From: Io17-Chloro-G2 sp034428715
GTDB taxonomy: Bacteria > Chloroflexota > Dehalococcoidia > Lucifugimonadales > UBA3495
Direction of reading: 5' to 3'
Length of the DNA stretch: 51,937 nucleotides
Assembly: GCA_034428715.1 (NCBI GenBank)
Contig: DAOUHE010000103.1
Coordinates: 1 to 51,937 of the forward strand
Shown here in pieces: positions 1 through 8,226 of this stretch (the stretch's first letter is position 1; every line of letters begins with the position of its first letter). The translations under genes and the position numbers were made by a program. Below the pieces are notes generated by a model, which was given only the letters and a program-made list of their open reading frames with translations, searched no databases and had not been told where the DNA came from.

Positions 1-342
1 GTCAGCCGGACTCCATACTTTTCCCTGACCATACCACCGCCTCCCATCAACACTATCCAGAGTCAGGGTAGCTCTTTTGCTCAATCTTTCACGTTACCAT
101 TAATATCAAGTTTGACTGACTACTAGTAGCCGGAATCCGAAATGTTCGTTGGCATCATCCGTTCGCCCTGAGCATGTCGAAGGGCTCCTCGCGGGTGCTT
201 TGACGGGCGTTCAATGATCTGCTGCAGAGGTTCAAATCCATAGACGCGGTCCGCCTTGTGCCGACATCCGGCTGCTGACCACCAACCCCCCCAACCATTT
301 CACAACCAACCCCACCCCCATGTTACCCTGAACCACCCACCA
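1..342. other. Gene-free left edge
   Basis: I see no convincing coding frame here. A short motif around 162-191 (CGCCCTGAGCATGTCGAAGG and flanks) resembles the arms of small dispersed palindromic repeats and looks like a repeat relic. The stretch 283-340 is rich in CCAACCC and CCACCC runs. It may be decayed intergenic DNA next to the family-2 repeat that follows. Confidence 0.5.
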
Positions 343-452
343 TGTCATCCTGAACCCTTCGGCTGATCTCAGGATAAACTCCGCGAAGGATCTGGCGAGC
401 AGAGGAGTCCCCTCCCCAGATGTTTCGCCGCTGCGGCTGGCTCAACATGACA
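343..452 (-). repeat. Family-2 interspersed repeat, copy 1 (about 110 bp, terminal inverted repeats)
   Basis: The element starts TGTCATCCTGAA and ends CTCAACATGACA, imperfect terminal inverted repeats. Its reverse complement matches the element at 29869-29977 along nearly its whole length, sharing blocks such as CTTCGCGGAGTTTATCCTGA and GGGGAGGGG. It has no coding content. It is a small non-autonomous dispersed repeat; no transposase that could move it lies in the window. Confidence 0.75.
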
Positions 453-587
453 TATTTTGGGGTATTTGCGTTCGAGAAATTTGCAAACCATCTGCTCATG
501 ACAAACTCGATTCCGGTTAGGATAACTGAAGAAGATGCCGACATAGGCTGACGGCGGCGTGGGAATTGGACCCCACGCCACGGCCGA

Positions 588-944
588 TCAGCCGCCCTCT
601 CCTAACTCCCCATTCCTGATCTCTTCGCACATCTCCTCGTCGGCCTCGGCCAGTTCCATGCGGTCGGTAAAAAGATAGACCAGGGAGCGTTGCCGGTAGT
701 AGCGGGCATCGGCGGGGTTCAGATCGATGGCACGGGTCAGATCGGCGATCGATTCCTCATAGCTTCCTAGCTCATAGAAAGAGGAGCCGCGGTTGTAGTG
801 AGCCTCCGCGAAGTCTGGCTTCAACTCGATGGCCTTACTGTAATCAGCGATAGCCGGCTCATATGAGCCGTTTCGGCTGCGAAGGTTGCCGCGGTCGTGA
901 TAACCGTTGGCGTCTACCGGCTCCGGCGGCCGCTTTGGGTTCAA
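588..944 (-). CDS. Small tetratricopeptide-repeat protein
   Basis: A 118-residue protein made almost wholly of TPR helices. Two clear units are visible: residues about 12-43 (YHDRGNLRSRNGSYEPAIADYSKAIELKP) and 44-77 (AEAHYNRGSSFYELGSYEESIADLTRAIDLNP), then a degenerate third, with the usual G/A-Y-A-P spacing. TPRs are protein-interaction scaffolds, and no catalytic domain is attached. There is no signal peptide, so it is probably cytosolic. The start is a TTG: GGAGAG lies a few bases upstream and no ATG fits better. It begins 37 bp after the flavin oxidoreductase stop and may be co-transcribed with it. The TPR call is secure; the partner is unknown. Confidence 0.75.
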   Translation of the reverse strand: MNPKRPPEPVDANGYHDRGNLRSRNGSYEPAIADYSKAIELKPDFAEAHYNRGSSFYELGSYEESIADLTRAIDLNPADARYYRQRSLVYLFTDRMELAEADEEMCEEIRNGELGEGG

Positions 945-981
945 AATCAGCTCTCCAGGCTATCTCACAAGGATCGGGGCG

Positions 982-1824
982 CTAGATCAGCTTGGCGCAC
1001 TCGTCGATGATGGGAACCACGGTGTCCCGTTCGGCCGAGGGCAACCCAAAGATGATCCGGTTTACACCTGCAGCTTCCATCCTGCTGATTACATCGGGGT
1101 CTGGACGGGTCCCGAAAGTGGTGACGTTGATCGACGCCGGATCCCGTCCCCCTTCTTCTGCCTGGCGGCGCAGCATGGCGATCTTCTCTGCTAGGCTCGG
1201 TCCTTCGCTGGGCCGCCCTCCGATGGGCATCCAACCGTCGCAAAACTCAACGACCCGGTCGAAGGTGGTAGCGCCGTCGCCGCCCATGAGAATAGGGGGA
1301 TGGGGGCGTTGCTCGGGCTTGGGGTAGGCCCACATCTTGTCGAAGTTTACGAACTCTCCGTGGTATTCCGCCTCTTCCTGGGTCCAGATCTCCTTCATTG
1401 CCAAAATCTGTTCTCTAAGCAACCGCCAGCGGCTGCGGAACCTGGTGCCGTGATTCCCCATTTCTTCGGCGTTCCAGCCGCCACCGATTCCGAAAATGAA
1501 GCGTCCGTTGGAGAGGCGGTCCACGCTGGCAACCTCTTTCGCCAACATGATCGGGTCTCGCTCAATGACCAAGCAAATACCTGTCCCCAGCTTCAGGTTT
1601 GTGGTAGCACCGGCAGCGGCGGTTAGGGCCACGAAGGGGTCATAGGTATGCCAGTACTCTTGAGGCAGCTCGGCTCCACCCGGCCACGGACTTTTTCGCT
1701 CGGCGGGGATATGAGAGTGTTCCGGCACCCAAAAGGACTCAAACCCGCGGTCTTCCAACAAGCCGGCCAGGTCGTCTGGGCGAATGGCATAGTCGGTGGC
1801 GAACATCATTGCGCCGAAATCCAT
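982..1824 (-). CDS. LLM-class flavin/F420-dependent oxidoreductase (280 aa)
   Basis: A luciferase-like TIM-barrel oxidoreductase. The sequence shows the family's DRLSNGRFIFGIGGGWNAEEMGNHG segment after strand 4 and KPEQRPHPPILMGGDG before the C-terminal half. That pattern is closest to the short F420-dependent subfamily of about 280-300 residues. Such enzymes use FMN or F420 for hydride transfer or monooxygenation; the substrate cannot be read here. The start is set by GAGGAGG just upstream of ATG. It is one of four LLM paralogues in the window. It lies about 100 bp downstream of the amidase on the same strand, so it may act on the same compound class, which is an inference from position only. 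Confidence 0.9.
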   Translation of the reverse strand: MDFGAMMFATDYAIRPDDLAGLLEDRGFESFWVPEHSHIPAERKSPWPGGAELPQEYWHTYDPFVALTAAAGATTNLKLGTGICLVIERDPIMLAKEVASVDRLSNGRFIFGIGGGWNAEEMGNHGTRFRSRWRLLREQILAMKEIWTQEEAEYHGEFVNFDKMWAYPKPEQRPHPPILMGGDGATTFDRVVEFCDGWMPIGGRPSEGPSLAEKIAMLRRQAEEGGRDPASINVTTFGTRPDPDVISRMEAAGVNRIIFGLPSAERDTVVPIIDECAKLI

Positions 1825-1926
1825 GGTTGCCTCCTCGAGAGGTGGGTTGGCCGCCGTCCGGCAATCTTAGCTAGGAATCACACGGTTGAGAGACCCGATG
1901 ATGCTTAGTGAAGGTTCTGTATCAGC

Positions 1927-3327
1927 CTAAACCGGCGGCCTCCGCTTATGCCATTCTGTGGCTTGTTCGTAGGCGTAGGCGACGTTCAGGACGGTCTGCT
2001 CTTCAAAGGGCCTGCCGCCGATCTGTAAACCGATGGGCAGGTTATTCGAGGTAAAGCCGCAGTTGATGCTCACCGCGGGACAACTGGCCAGGCTGAATGA
2101 CGTGGTCATACCCGCCCGGTTGCGGCTGCTATTTTCCTTGCTGTCGATGATGGGATCAGGCTCGATCTTCGGAGCGGCGATCCCCATGGTCGGCATCAAG
2201 AGCACGTCGAAACCGGTCAGGGTTTCAATGATCTGCTGGCGAAGCAGGGCTCGCAACTTCAAGGCTTTGTAATATGCCAGAGCCGGCGTCAGGCTCCAGG
2301 TGAGGTAGGAGATCCTGTTATCGTGATTGATCTCCCGCAAACGGTTCCGGATCAACTCCCGGTAATTCGTGGGGGCTTCCACCCTCAAAACGCTGGATAT
2401 GGTATTGGCGTGGCTGGTCAACGGGATGGAAATTTCCTCCACATGCGCTCCCAATTCCACCAACAGATTGGCCGCCTGGGACACGGCGCTTTGAGTTTCG
2501 GGCTCCACCCCATCCGAATTCAATAACTCCGTGACGATGCCGATCCTTTTACCCGCCAAGTCGCCGTCCAAAGCGGCACGATAGTCAGGTACCGGGACAT
2601 CCCATGTGTAGGAGTCCCGGGGGTCATGACCGGCGATAGCTTGAAGGGTCAGGGCGCAATCTTCCACAGTCCGCGACAGCGGGCCGACGGTATCCATCGA
2701 CCACATTCCCGGTCTAAGGCCGTTCCGGCTGACCCGGCCCCAGGTGGGCCGGAGGCCGACCAATCCACACCAGGCGGCAGGCCCACGCACCGATCCGCCG
2801 GTATCTTCGCCCAGGGATGTGGCACACATGAATGCAGCCGTGGCGCCTCCGGATCCGCTGCTGGATCCGCCGGTGAACCTCTCCGGGTCCCAAGGGTTTC
2901 GAGCCGTGTCGAATGCGTGGGACAGGCTGGTGGTGCCAAACTCGGTCATGTTGAGCTTGCCCAGTAGGATGGCGCCGGCCGATTTCAGCTTTGCTATCAC
3001 GGTGGCGTCTTCTTGGGGCACAAAATCGCCGAAGATCGGCGTGCCGGTTGTGGTGCGGATACCGGCGGTGTTTATCTGATCTTTCACCGCCACTGGAATG
3101 CCGTGCAACGGCCCCAGATATTCGCCCCGGCCCAAGGCCTGTTCGGATTCCCTAGCCGCCTTGAGTGCCTCGTCACGGGTAATGGTCAAATAGGCGAAAA
3201 GTTTGCTATTCAGGATATCGATGCGGTCCAGGTAGGCTTCCACCGCCTCCACTGGAGAAACGGTGCGGTCTTTGATAAGTTCCGAGAGTTGGACCACCGA
3301 CAGAAAGGGGATATCGGCTTTTTCCAT
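1927..3327 (-). CDS. Amidase-signature family hydrolase
   Basis: A 466-residue amidase-signature enzyme hydrolysing a C-N amide bond. Numbered from the upstream GTG at 3342, the triad is visible: Lys87 in GIPVAVKDQI, the cis-serine near 160-161 in the glycine/serine loop TGGSSSGSGG, and the nucleophile Ser184 in EDTGGSVRGPAAWCGLVGLRPTWG. Length is normal for the family (450-500). I prefer ATG 3327 (MEKADIPF) because GGGAGG sits 7 bases before it; GTG 3342 gives five more residues. It resembles GatA, but no gatB or gatC lies nearby, so a catabolic or detoxifying amidase is likelier than the tRNA amidotransferase subunit. The substrate is unknown. Confidence 0.9.
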   Translation of the reverse strand: MEKADIPFLSVVQLSELIKDRTVSPVEAVEAYLDRIDILNSKLFAYLTITRDEALKAARESEQALGRGEYLGPLHGIPVAVKDQINTAGIRTTTGTPIFGDFVPQEDATVIAKLKSAGAILLGKLNMTEFGTTSLSHAFDTARNPWDPERFTGGSSSGSGGATAAFMCATSLGEDTGGSVRGPAAWCGLVGLRPTWGRVSRNGLRPGMWSMDTVGPLSRTVEDCALTLQAIAGHDPRDSYTWDVPVPDYRAALDGDLAGKRIGIVTELLNSDGVEPETQSAVSQAANLLVELGAHVEEISIPLTSHANTISSVLRVEAPTNYRELIRNRLREINHDNRISYLTWSLTPALAYYKALKLRALLRQQIIETLTGFDVLLMPTMGIAAPKIEPDPIIDSKENSSRNRAGMTTSFSLASCPAVSINCGFTSNNLPIGLQIGGRPFEEQTVLNVAYAYEQATEWHKRRPPV

Positions 3328-3427
3328 ATCATTACCTCCCACCAGTATTCGTCATTGCCCGCGGTCCGGTGGTTTTTGAGATACCAATTGTAATCTTGCC
3401 GAGGCCGTTAGGCTACTCTGACATGGC

Positions 3428-5691
3428 CTAGGGGGCCTTCACCGCCCGAATCCTGTGATTTTCCGAATCCGCGATGAACAGGCTGCCGGCAGCGTCTACG
3501 GCGACTCCCCGGGGTGAAAAAAGCCGGGCGTTCGTGGCGGTGGCGCCGTCGCCCGTGAACCCTTCATTTCCTTCGCCAGCCACGGTGGTCATTATACCCG
3601 TGATGGCATCGATTCTGCGGATTCGGTGGTCTCCAGGGTCGGCGATAAACAGATTTCCTTCCTGGTCCACCGTGATTCCACGGGGCGACGCTAACTCGCC
3701 TCCGACACCTTCCTCAACCAATGTTGGAACGGTCGTGATGACCCCTGTCCTGGCGTCTACCCTTCGGATTCGGCGGTTGAACAGATCCGCGATGAAAAGG
3801 TTTCCCCTAGCGTCGACGGCCACCCCGATAGGCGCATCGAACTGAGCGGCTGTTGCGGGACCACCATCGCCTGAAAAACCTGCCTTGCCCGTACCCGCCA
3901 CGGTGGTAATTATACCGGTAGCGACCTCAACCCGGAGAATGCGGTCGCTGCCTGTATCGGCGATGAAATAGTTGCCCGCGCCGTCAGCCGCCACGTCCCG
4001 AGGGGAAGATAGCTGGGCGCTGGTGGCAGGGCCGCCAACACCACCGGCGCCATTCTCGCCGGTCCCCGCCACGGTGGAGATAACGCCCGAGACGGCATCC
4101 ACCCGTCGTATGCGGTTGTTGTCCCTGTCCGCGATGTAAAGGTTGCCGGCGTTATCCAACGCGACCCCGGAAGGGTTGGCAAGGCGGGCCCTCTTGGCCG
4201 GGCCGCCGTCGCCGCTGAATCCTTCCTGACCGGTGCCTGCCACTGTAGTGATCTTGCCTGTATCAGCCGACACTCGACGAATGCGTTGATTGCCCAGGTC
4301 CGCGATGAAGATATTCCCGGCCCGGTCCAACACCACCGCCGCGGGCTCGTAGAGCAACGTGTGGATGGCCGGTCCTTGGCCGCCGCCAAATCCCATACTG
4401 CCTACCCCGGCGAACGTGGAGATGTCTTCCGCCGCGTCCACCCGGCGGATGCGCCGGTTGAACATGTCAGATATGAATAGATTTCCGTTGATATCTACGG
4501 ACACCCCCACGGGGCGGTTAAGCGAGGCCTTGGTGGCCGGGCCTTCATCGCCAGAAAAACCCGCGTTTCGGTTGCCTGCCACGGTCTCGATAACCCCGGT
4601 CTTGGCATCCACCCGGCGGATACGGTTGTTAAGAGAGTCGGCGATGAGCAGATCTTGATCTTGGTCCACCGCGACCCCGCTGGGGCCGTTCAACCAGGCC
4701 AAAGTGCCCTGGCTTCCATCGCCGCTAAATCCTGGCCTCCCTGTCCCCACCATAGTGGTTATGACGCCGGTGGAACGGTCCAGTCGGCGATGAATAGGTT
4801 GTCCGCGCCGTCTACCGCCATGGCGGTAGGCCCGGAAAGCAAGGCTTTGGTGGCCAGACCGCCGTCGCCGCCAAAACCCGCCCGTCCTTCGCCGGCGACG
4901 ATTATTCTGTCCCCCGTGCGTAGGTCCAACCTAAGTATGCGGTGGCGGCCCGAGTCAGCCACGAAGACGCCTCCATCCTTATCCACGGCCAACCCCGACG
5001 GCTCGGAGGCAATGCCCCGGGAAAAATGTCCATTGCCATTCCCGGCAACTTGGTCAGCGGTAACCCCCGCCGTGGTTATGATGCCCGTTCCAGAATGGAC
5101 TTTGCGGATGCGCTGATTCCGGGTATTGGCGATCAATAGGTTACCGTCAATATCCATCACCACCGCCCGGGGCGAGTCGAGCTGGGCGTGGACGGCCGGT
5201 TCTCCATCACCACCGAAACCGCGCTGCCCCGTCCCAGCCACGGTGCTGATGTGGCCGGTGAATGCGTCAACCCGGCGAATCCGGTGGTTGGGCGTATCGG
5301 CGATAAATAGGTTGCCTGCATCGTCTACCGCCACTCCCCAAGGGAAGGACAACCGGGAGTTTTTTGCTGGAGCGCCGTCGCCGATCGCGCCAGACCCGGC
5401 GACGGTGATGATCGAACCGGGCGAGAGGTCTTCCCAAGACTGCAGCCCGAGAAACGGTGTTCCGGAGGACGGGTTTACCGGTCCGGGAAGAGTTGGCAGA
5501 ACAGCGTCCAAGGGCCGGTCCGTTTTAGCAATCGAGCCGGTGGATGGTGAATCGGTCGCGGCCTGGGGAGTCACCAGCGGTGCTTGAACTGGAATCGGTC
5601 TTGCCTCACTATCCCCGCCGTTGCAGGCGATGACGGCTACGGCCGCTACCCCTACTACCGCCCGCACCAACTCCCTGACTGTCATCAACAA
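3428..5691 (-). pseudogene. NHL-repeat beta-propeller lipoprotein, broken by an apparent 25-bp deletion
   Basis: The 5' part (5691 to 4759) encodes a lipoprotein-type leader with lipobox AVIAC followed by a short linker and four NHL repeats. It then runs off into WTVPPAS and a stop. The other part (to 3428) resumes in another frame with eight repeats of the pattern NLFIAD..NRRIRRVDA.TGVITTVAGTG..GFSGDGGPA. Read across the break in the second frame, LDRSTGVITTMVGTG joins the interrupted repeat after FIAD, lacking only the eight residues that link FIAD to it. This implies loss of about 25 bp near 4781-4785. Twelve repeats would form two six-bladed propellers, exported and lipid-anchored, probably for binding. 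A collapsed repeat in the assembly is the alternative to a real deletion. ATG 5685 is an equally possible start. Confidence 0.8.
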
Positions 5692-5730
5692 ATCAAAACC
5701 TAAAGTTCTCGTCCCGCCACCGGGGATAGG

Positions 5731-6882
5731 TCACGGCTGGAGGATCACCTTTGTGTACCCATCTTCTCGCCGATCGAACTTTTGGTAGGCCTCTGGCGCC
5801 TGGTCCAGAGGCACCTGGTGGGAGACGACAAAACTAGGTTTGGCCCTGCCGGCGATGATCAGGTCCCGCAGGTAGGCGTTATATTGTTTGACGTTGCACT
5901 GCCCAGTACCCAGGCGCAGGCCCTTCTCAAAAAGCCTGCCAAAGTTGATCGACAAGGCGCCCCGCTTCGCGTTCTCGTCCACTCCGCCGGGGTCGGAGGG
6001 AACGTACAGCCCAGGAATACCGAGAGCGCCGGTGGGGTTGACCACGTCGATCAACTGGTTGAGAACGATGTTTGGTGCCTCGTCCTGCTCGCCTCCAACG
6101 GCGGAGGAACCGGCCTTGGTTGCCTGGTAGCCCACCGCGTCGATTCCCTTATCAACGCCGTTGCCCCCGCGCTGGTCCTTGATCTGCTGTACCGGGTCGC
6201 CGGCATCGAAGTTGATCGGTATCGCCCCTATCTCCTTGGCCTTATCCAGACGCTCCCCAACGTGATCGACGGCGAATACCTGAGAGGCGCCCCTGATCAG
6301 ACAGCTGTAGACCGCCATGAGGCCGACCGGGCCCGCTCCAAACACGGCAACGCTCTCGCCGGGCCTTACGCCCGCCAGCTCGGCGCCATGGTAACCCGTT
6401 GGGAAGATGTCGGCCAGCATGGCGAAGTCTGCTTCGTGCTCTGTTCCTGGGGGAAGCGGCAGGCAATTGAAGTCGGCGTAGGGCACCTGGAGATACTCGG
6501 CCTGGCCGCCAACCCACGGCCCCATCGCCACGTACCCATAGGCTCCTCCGGCAAACCCGGGGTTGACCGTGGTGCAAAACCCGGTGAATCCGCCAAGGCA
6601 GTTCTTGCAGAACCCGCAGGCCACGTTAAAGGGCATGACCACCCGGTCACCAACCTTACGTTCCTTTACCGCGGGGCCCACTTCCTGGATGATTCCCATG
6701 TTTTCGTGGCCGAACACTATGCCTGGCGCCGCGGCGGTCCGCCCTTCGTACATGTGCAAGTCGGAGCCACAGATACACGACGACGTGATCTTTACGATCG
6801 CGTCGTTCGGGTGTTGGATCGCCGGGTCTGGCGCGTTCTCGACAGCCACTCTGAACGGCTCTTTATACACAACGGCTTTCAT
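5731..6882 (-). CDS. Zinc-dependent, glutathione-independent formaldehyde dehydrogenase-type MDR
   Basis: A 383-residue medium-chain dehydrogenase. It has the catalytic-zinc motif CICGSDLHMYEG, GHENMG, the four-cysteine structural zinc lobe CGFCKNCLGGFTGFC and the Rossmann fingerprint GAGPVGLMAV. The insertion FAGGAYGYVAMGPWVGGQAEYLQVPYADFN is typical of the glutathione-independent formaldehyde dehydrogenase subfamily, which oxidises formaldehyde or small aldehydes with NAD. GAGGAGG precedes the ATG. It is transcribed divergently from the di-haem cytochrome c gene, with about 370 bp between them. A broader aldehyde or alcohol substrate is possible. Confidence 0.88.
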   Translation of the reverse strand: MKAVVYKEPFRVAVENAPDPAIQHPNDAIVKITSSCICGSDLHMYEGRTAAAPGIVFGHENMGIIQEVGPAVKERKVGDRVVMPFNVACGFCKNCLGGFTGFCTTVNPGFAGGAYGYVAMGPWVGGQAEYLQVPYADFNCLPLPPGTEHEADFAMLADIFPTGYHGAELAGVRPGESVAVFGAGPVGLMAVYSCLIRGASQVFAVDHVGERLDKAKEIGAIPINFDAGDPVQQIKDQRGGNGVDKGIDAVGYQATKAGSSAVGGEQDEAPNIVLNQLIDVVNPTGALGIPGLYVPSDPGGVDENAKRGALSINFGRLFEKGLRLGTGQCNVKQYNAYLRDLIIAGRAKPSFVVSHQVPLDQAPEAYQKFDRREDGYTKVILQP

Positions 6883-7250
6883 GTAATCGCCTCCTCTCGT
6901 CTATCTGCCACTAAAAATCATCAACCGCTACCCGGCATAGCACTTTCGGCACCCGCGCATTAGATGCATCAACCTCAACGCCAACGAATATAGATTCAAT
7001 CCTCAACTCCGTCAAACACCCTTGGCTTCGGTGCAGGCCTCGCGACCATCCGCTCACGGCAACCATCGGCATAGTGGCAACAGGAACATACAGGCCAGCA
7101 GCCTGTTTGGCCTCAGGGTGAATCCGGCGTGCATTATTCACCTAGACCGGGAGGACTCTTGGCGATAAGATAACCATCGATTCGATTTGACCTTTGAGGG
7201 AGCTGCACAACGGTCACCTGGCCTCGGAGTCGCATCAGATAGGAGCGGAC
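6883..7250. other. Divergent intergenic region
   Basis: This 368-bp stretch separates the divergent dehydrogenase and cytochrome genes, so promoters for both should lie here. I could not pick convincing -35/-10 boxes. A short reverse frame at 6911-7141 has no recognisable protein features and I do not call it. The ribosome binding site AGGAG at about 7241-7245 belongs to the cytochrome gene. Confidence 0.4.
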
Positions 7251-8144
7251 ATGAATCGCTACCTTAAATGGGCGGGGCTTTCCTTCGGTGGATTTGTAAT
7301 TGTCATTATCGTTGTTGTGGCCGTCCTGATGCTTATGGGCGGTTCACGTTTCAACCGAACCTACGACATCCAAGTCGCCGCGGTCAATGTGCCGGCCGAC
7401 GCGGCTAGCATCGAATGGGGCAAACACTTTGTCGAAGCGATTGGGGTTTGCCAAGAGTGCCACGGAGACGACCTCTCAGGAGATTTATTCATTGACGACC
7501 CATTATTCGCCACAGTCGTAGCCAGCAATCTAACGTCTGGCAAAGGGGGAATCGGAGCGTTCTATTCCGATATTGATTACGTGAGGGCCATCCGTCACGG
7601 TGTCGGTCACGACGGGAAGGGGCTGCCGATAATGCCCTCGGATGTGTTCAACAGGTTCAGCGACGAAGACTTGGGAGCGATCATTTCCTATCTGAAGAGC
7701 TTGCCTCCGGTTGATAATGAGCTGCCGGAGAGCAAACCCGGCCCCATTGGGCGGGTTATCATCCTACTAGAACCTTCGCTGTTCCCAGTTAACCTGATCG
7801 ATCACACTGCCGCCAGACCTCCTGGTCCTACCGCTGCTGTAACGGAGCAATATGGAGAGTACCTATCCGGGGTTTGCACAGTCTGTCACGGAAAGGATTT
7901 TGGTGGCGCTCAGCCTCCAGACGAGGGAAGCCCACGGGCGTCTAACCTCACTTTCGGCGGCCCTTTGGCCACGTGGTCCGAGATGGACCTCATTAAAACT
8001 TTGCGAACTGGCATCACTCCAACGGGCAGAATCCTCAACCCCGATTTTATGTTTTGGCTTCGCTTTCGTCTCATGACTGACGACGAGATAAAGGCTATCT
8101 GGCTTTACCTGGGTTCGTTGCCGCCGGTCACGGCCGGTGGCTGA
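7251..8144 (+). CDS. Membrane-anchored di-haem cytochrome c
   Basis: A 297-residue protein with an N-terminal membrane anchor (residues about 8-30, FGGFVIVIIVVVAVLMLMGG) and two cytochrome c domains. Haem motifs are C67-Q-E-C70-H71 and C209-T-V-C212-H213. Likely methionine axial ligands are M128 (LPIMPSD) and M267 (NPDFMFW). The domains look like an internal duplication, each ending YLKSLPPV or YLGSLPPV. It would carry electrons at the outer face of the membrane, perhaps from dehydrogenases to an oxidase. I chose ATG 7251 because AGGAG lies just upstream and the anchor then starts directly; an upstream in-frame extension to 7194 looks unlike protein. Confidence 0.88.
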   Translation: MNRYLKWAGLSFGGFVIVIIVVVAVLMLMGGSRFNRTYDIQVAAVNVPADAASIEWGKHFVEAIGVCQECHGDDLSGDLFIDDPLFATVVASNLTSGKGGIGAFYSDIDYVRAIRHGVGHDGKGLPIMPSDVFNRFSDEDLGAIISYLKSLPPVDNELPESKPGPIGRVIILLEPSLFPVNLIDHTAARPPGPTAAVTEQYGEYLSGVCTVCHGKDFGGAQPPDEGSPRASNLTFGGPLATWSEMDLIKTLRTGITPTGRILNPDFMFWLRFRLMTDDEIKAIWLYLGSLPPVTAGG

Positions 8145-8226
8145 ATTGCACGGGCTTCGCACCTAATGTCATTCCAGAAAATGGGCCATAACTGAAGCTC
8201 ATATTATCTTGAGTCTTGCCCGGCTT

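Noticed and set aside
1927..3327. GatA subunit of the tRNA amidotransferase
   Set aside because: The catalytic triad fits the whole amidase family; no gatB or gatC is near and neighbours are catabolic, so I kept the general call.
5782..6963. Plus-strand open frame of 393 codons opposite the formaldehyde-dehydrogenase-type gene
   Set aside because: The minus strand has an unmistakable MDR protein; the plus-strand frame lacks motifs and is a product of GC-rich codon use.
6911..7141. Reverse frame of 76 codons in the divergent intergenic region
   Set aside because: No start signal, no recognisable domain and it covers the expected promoter area.
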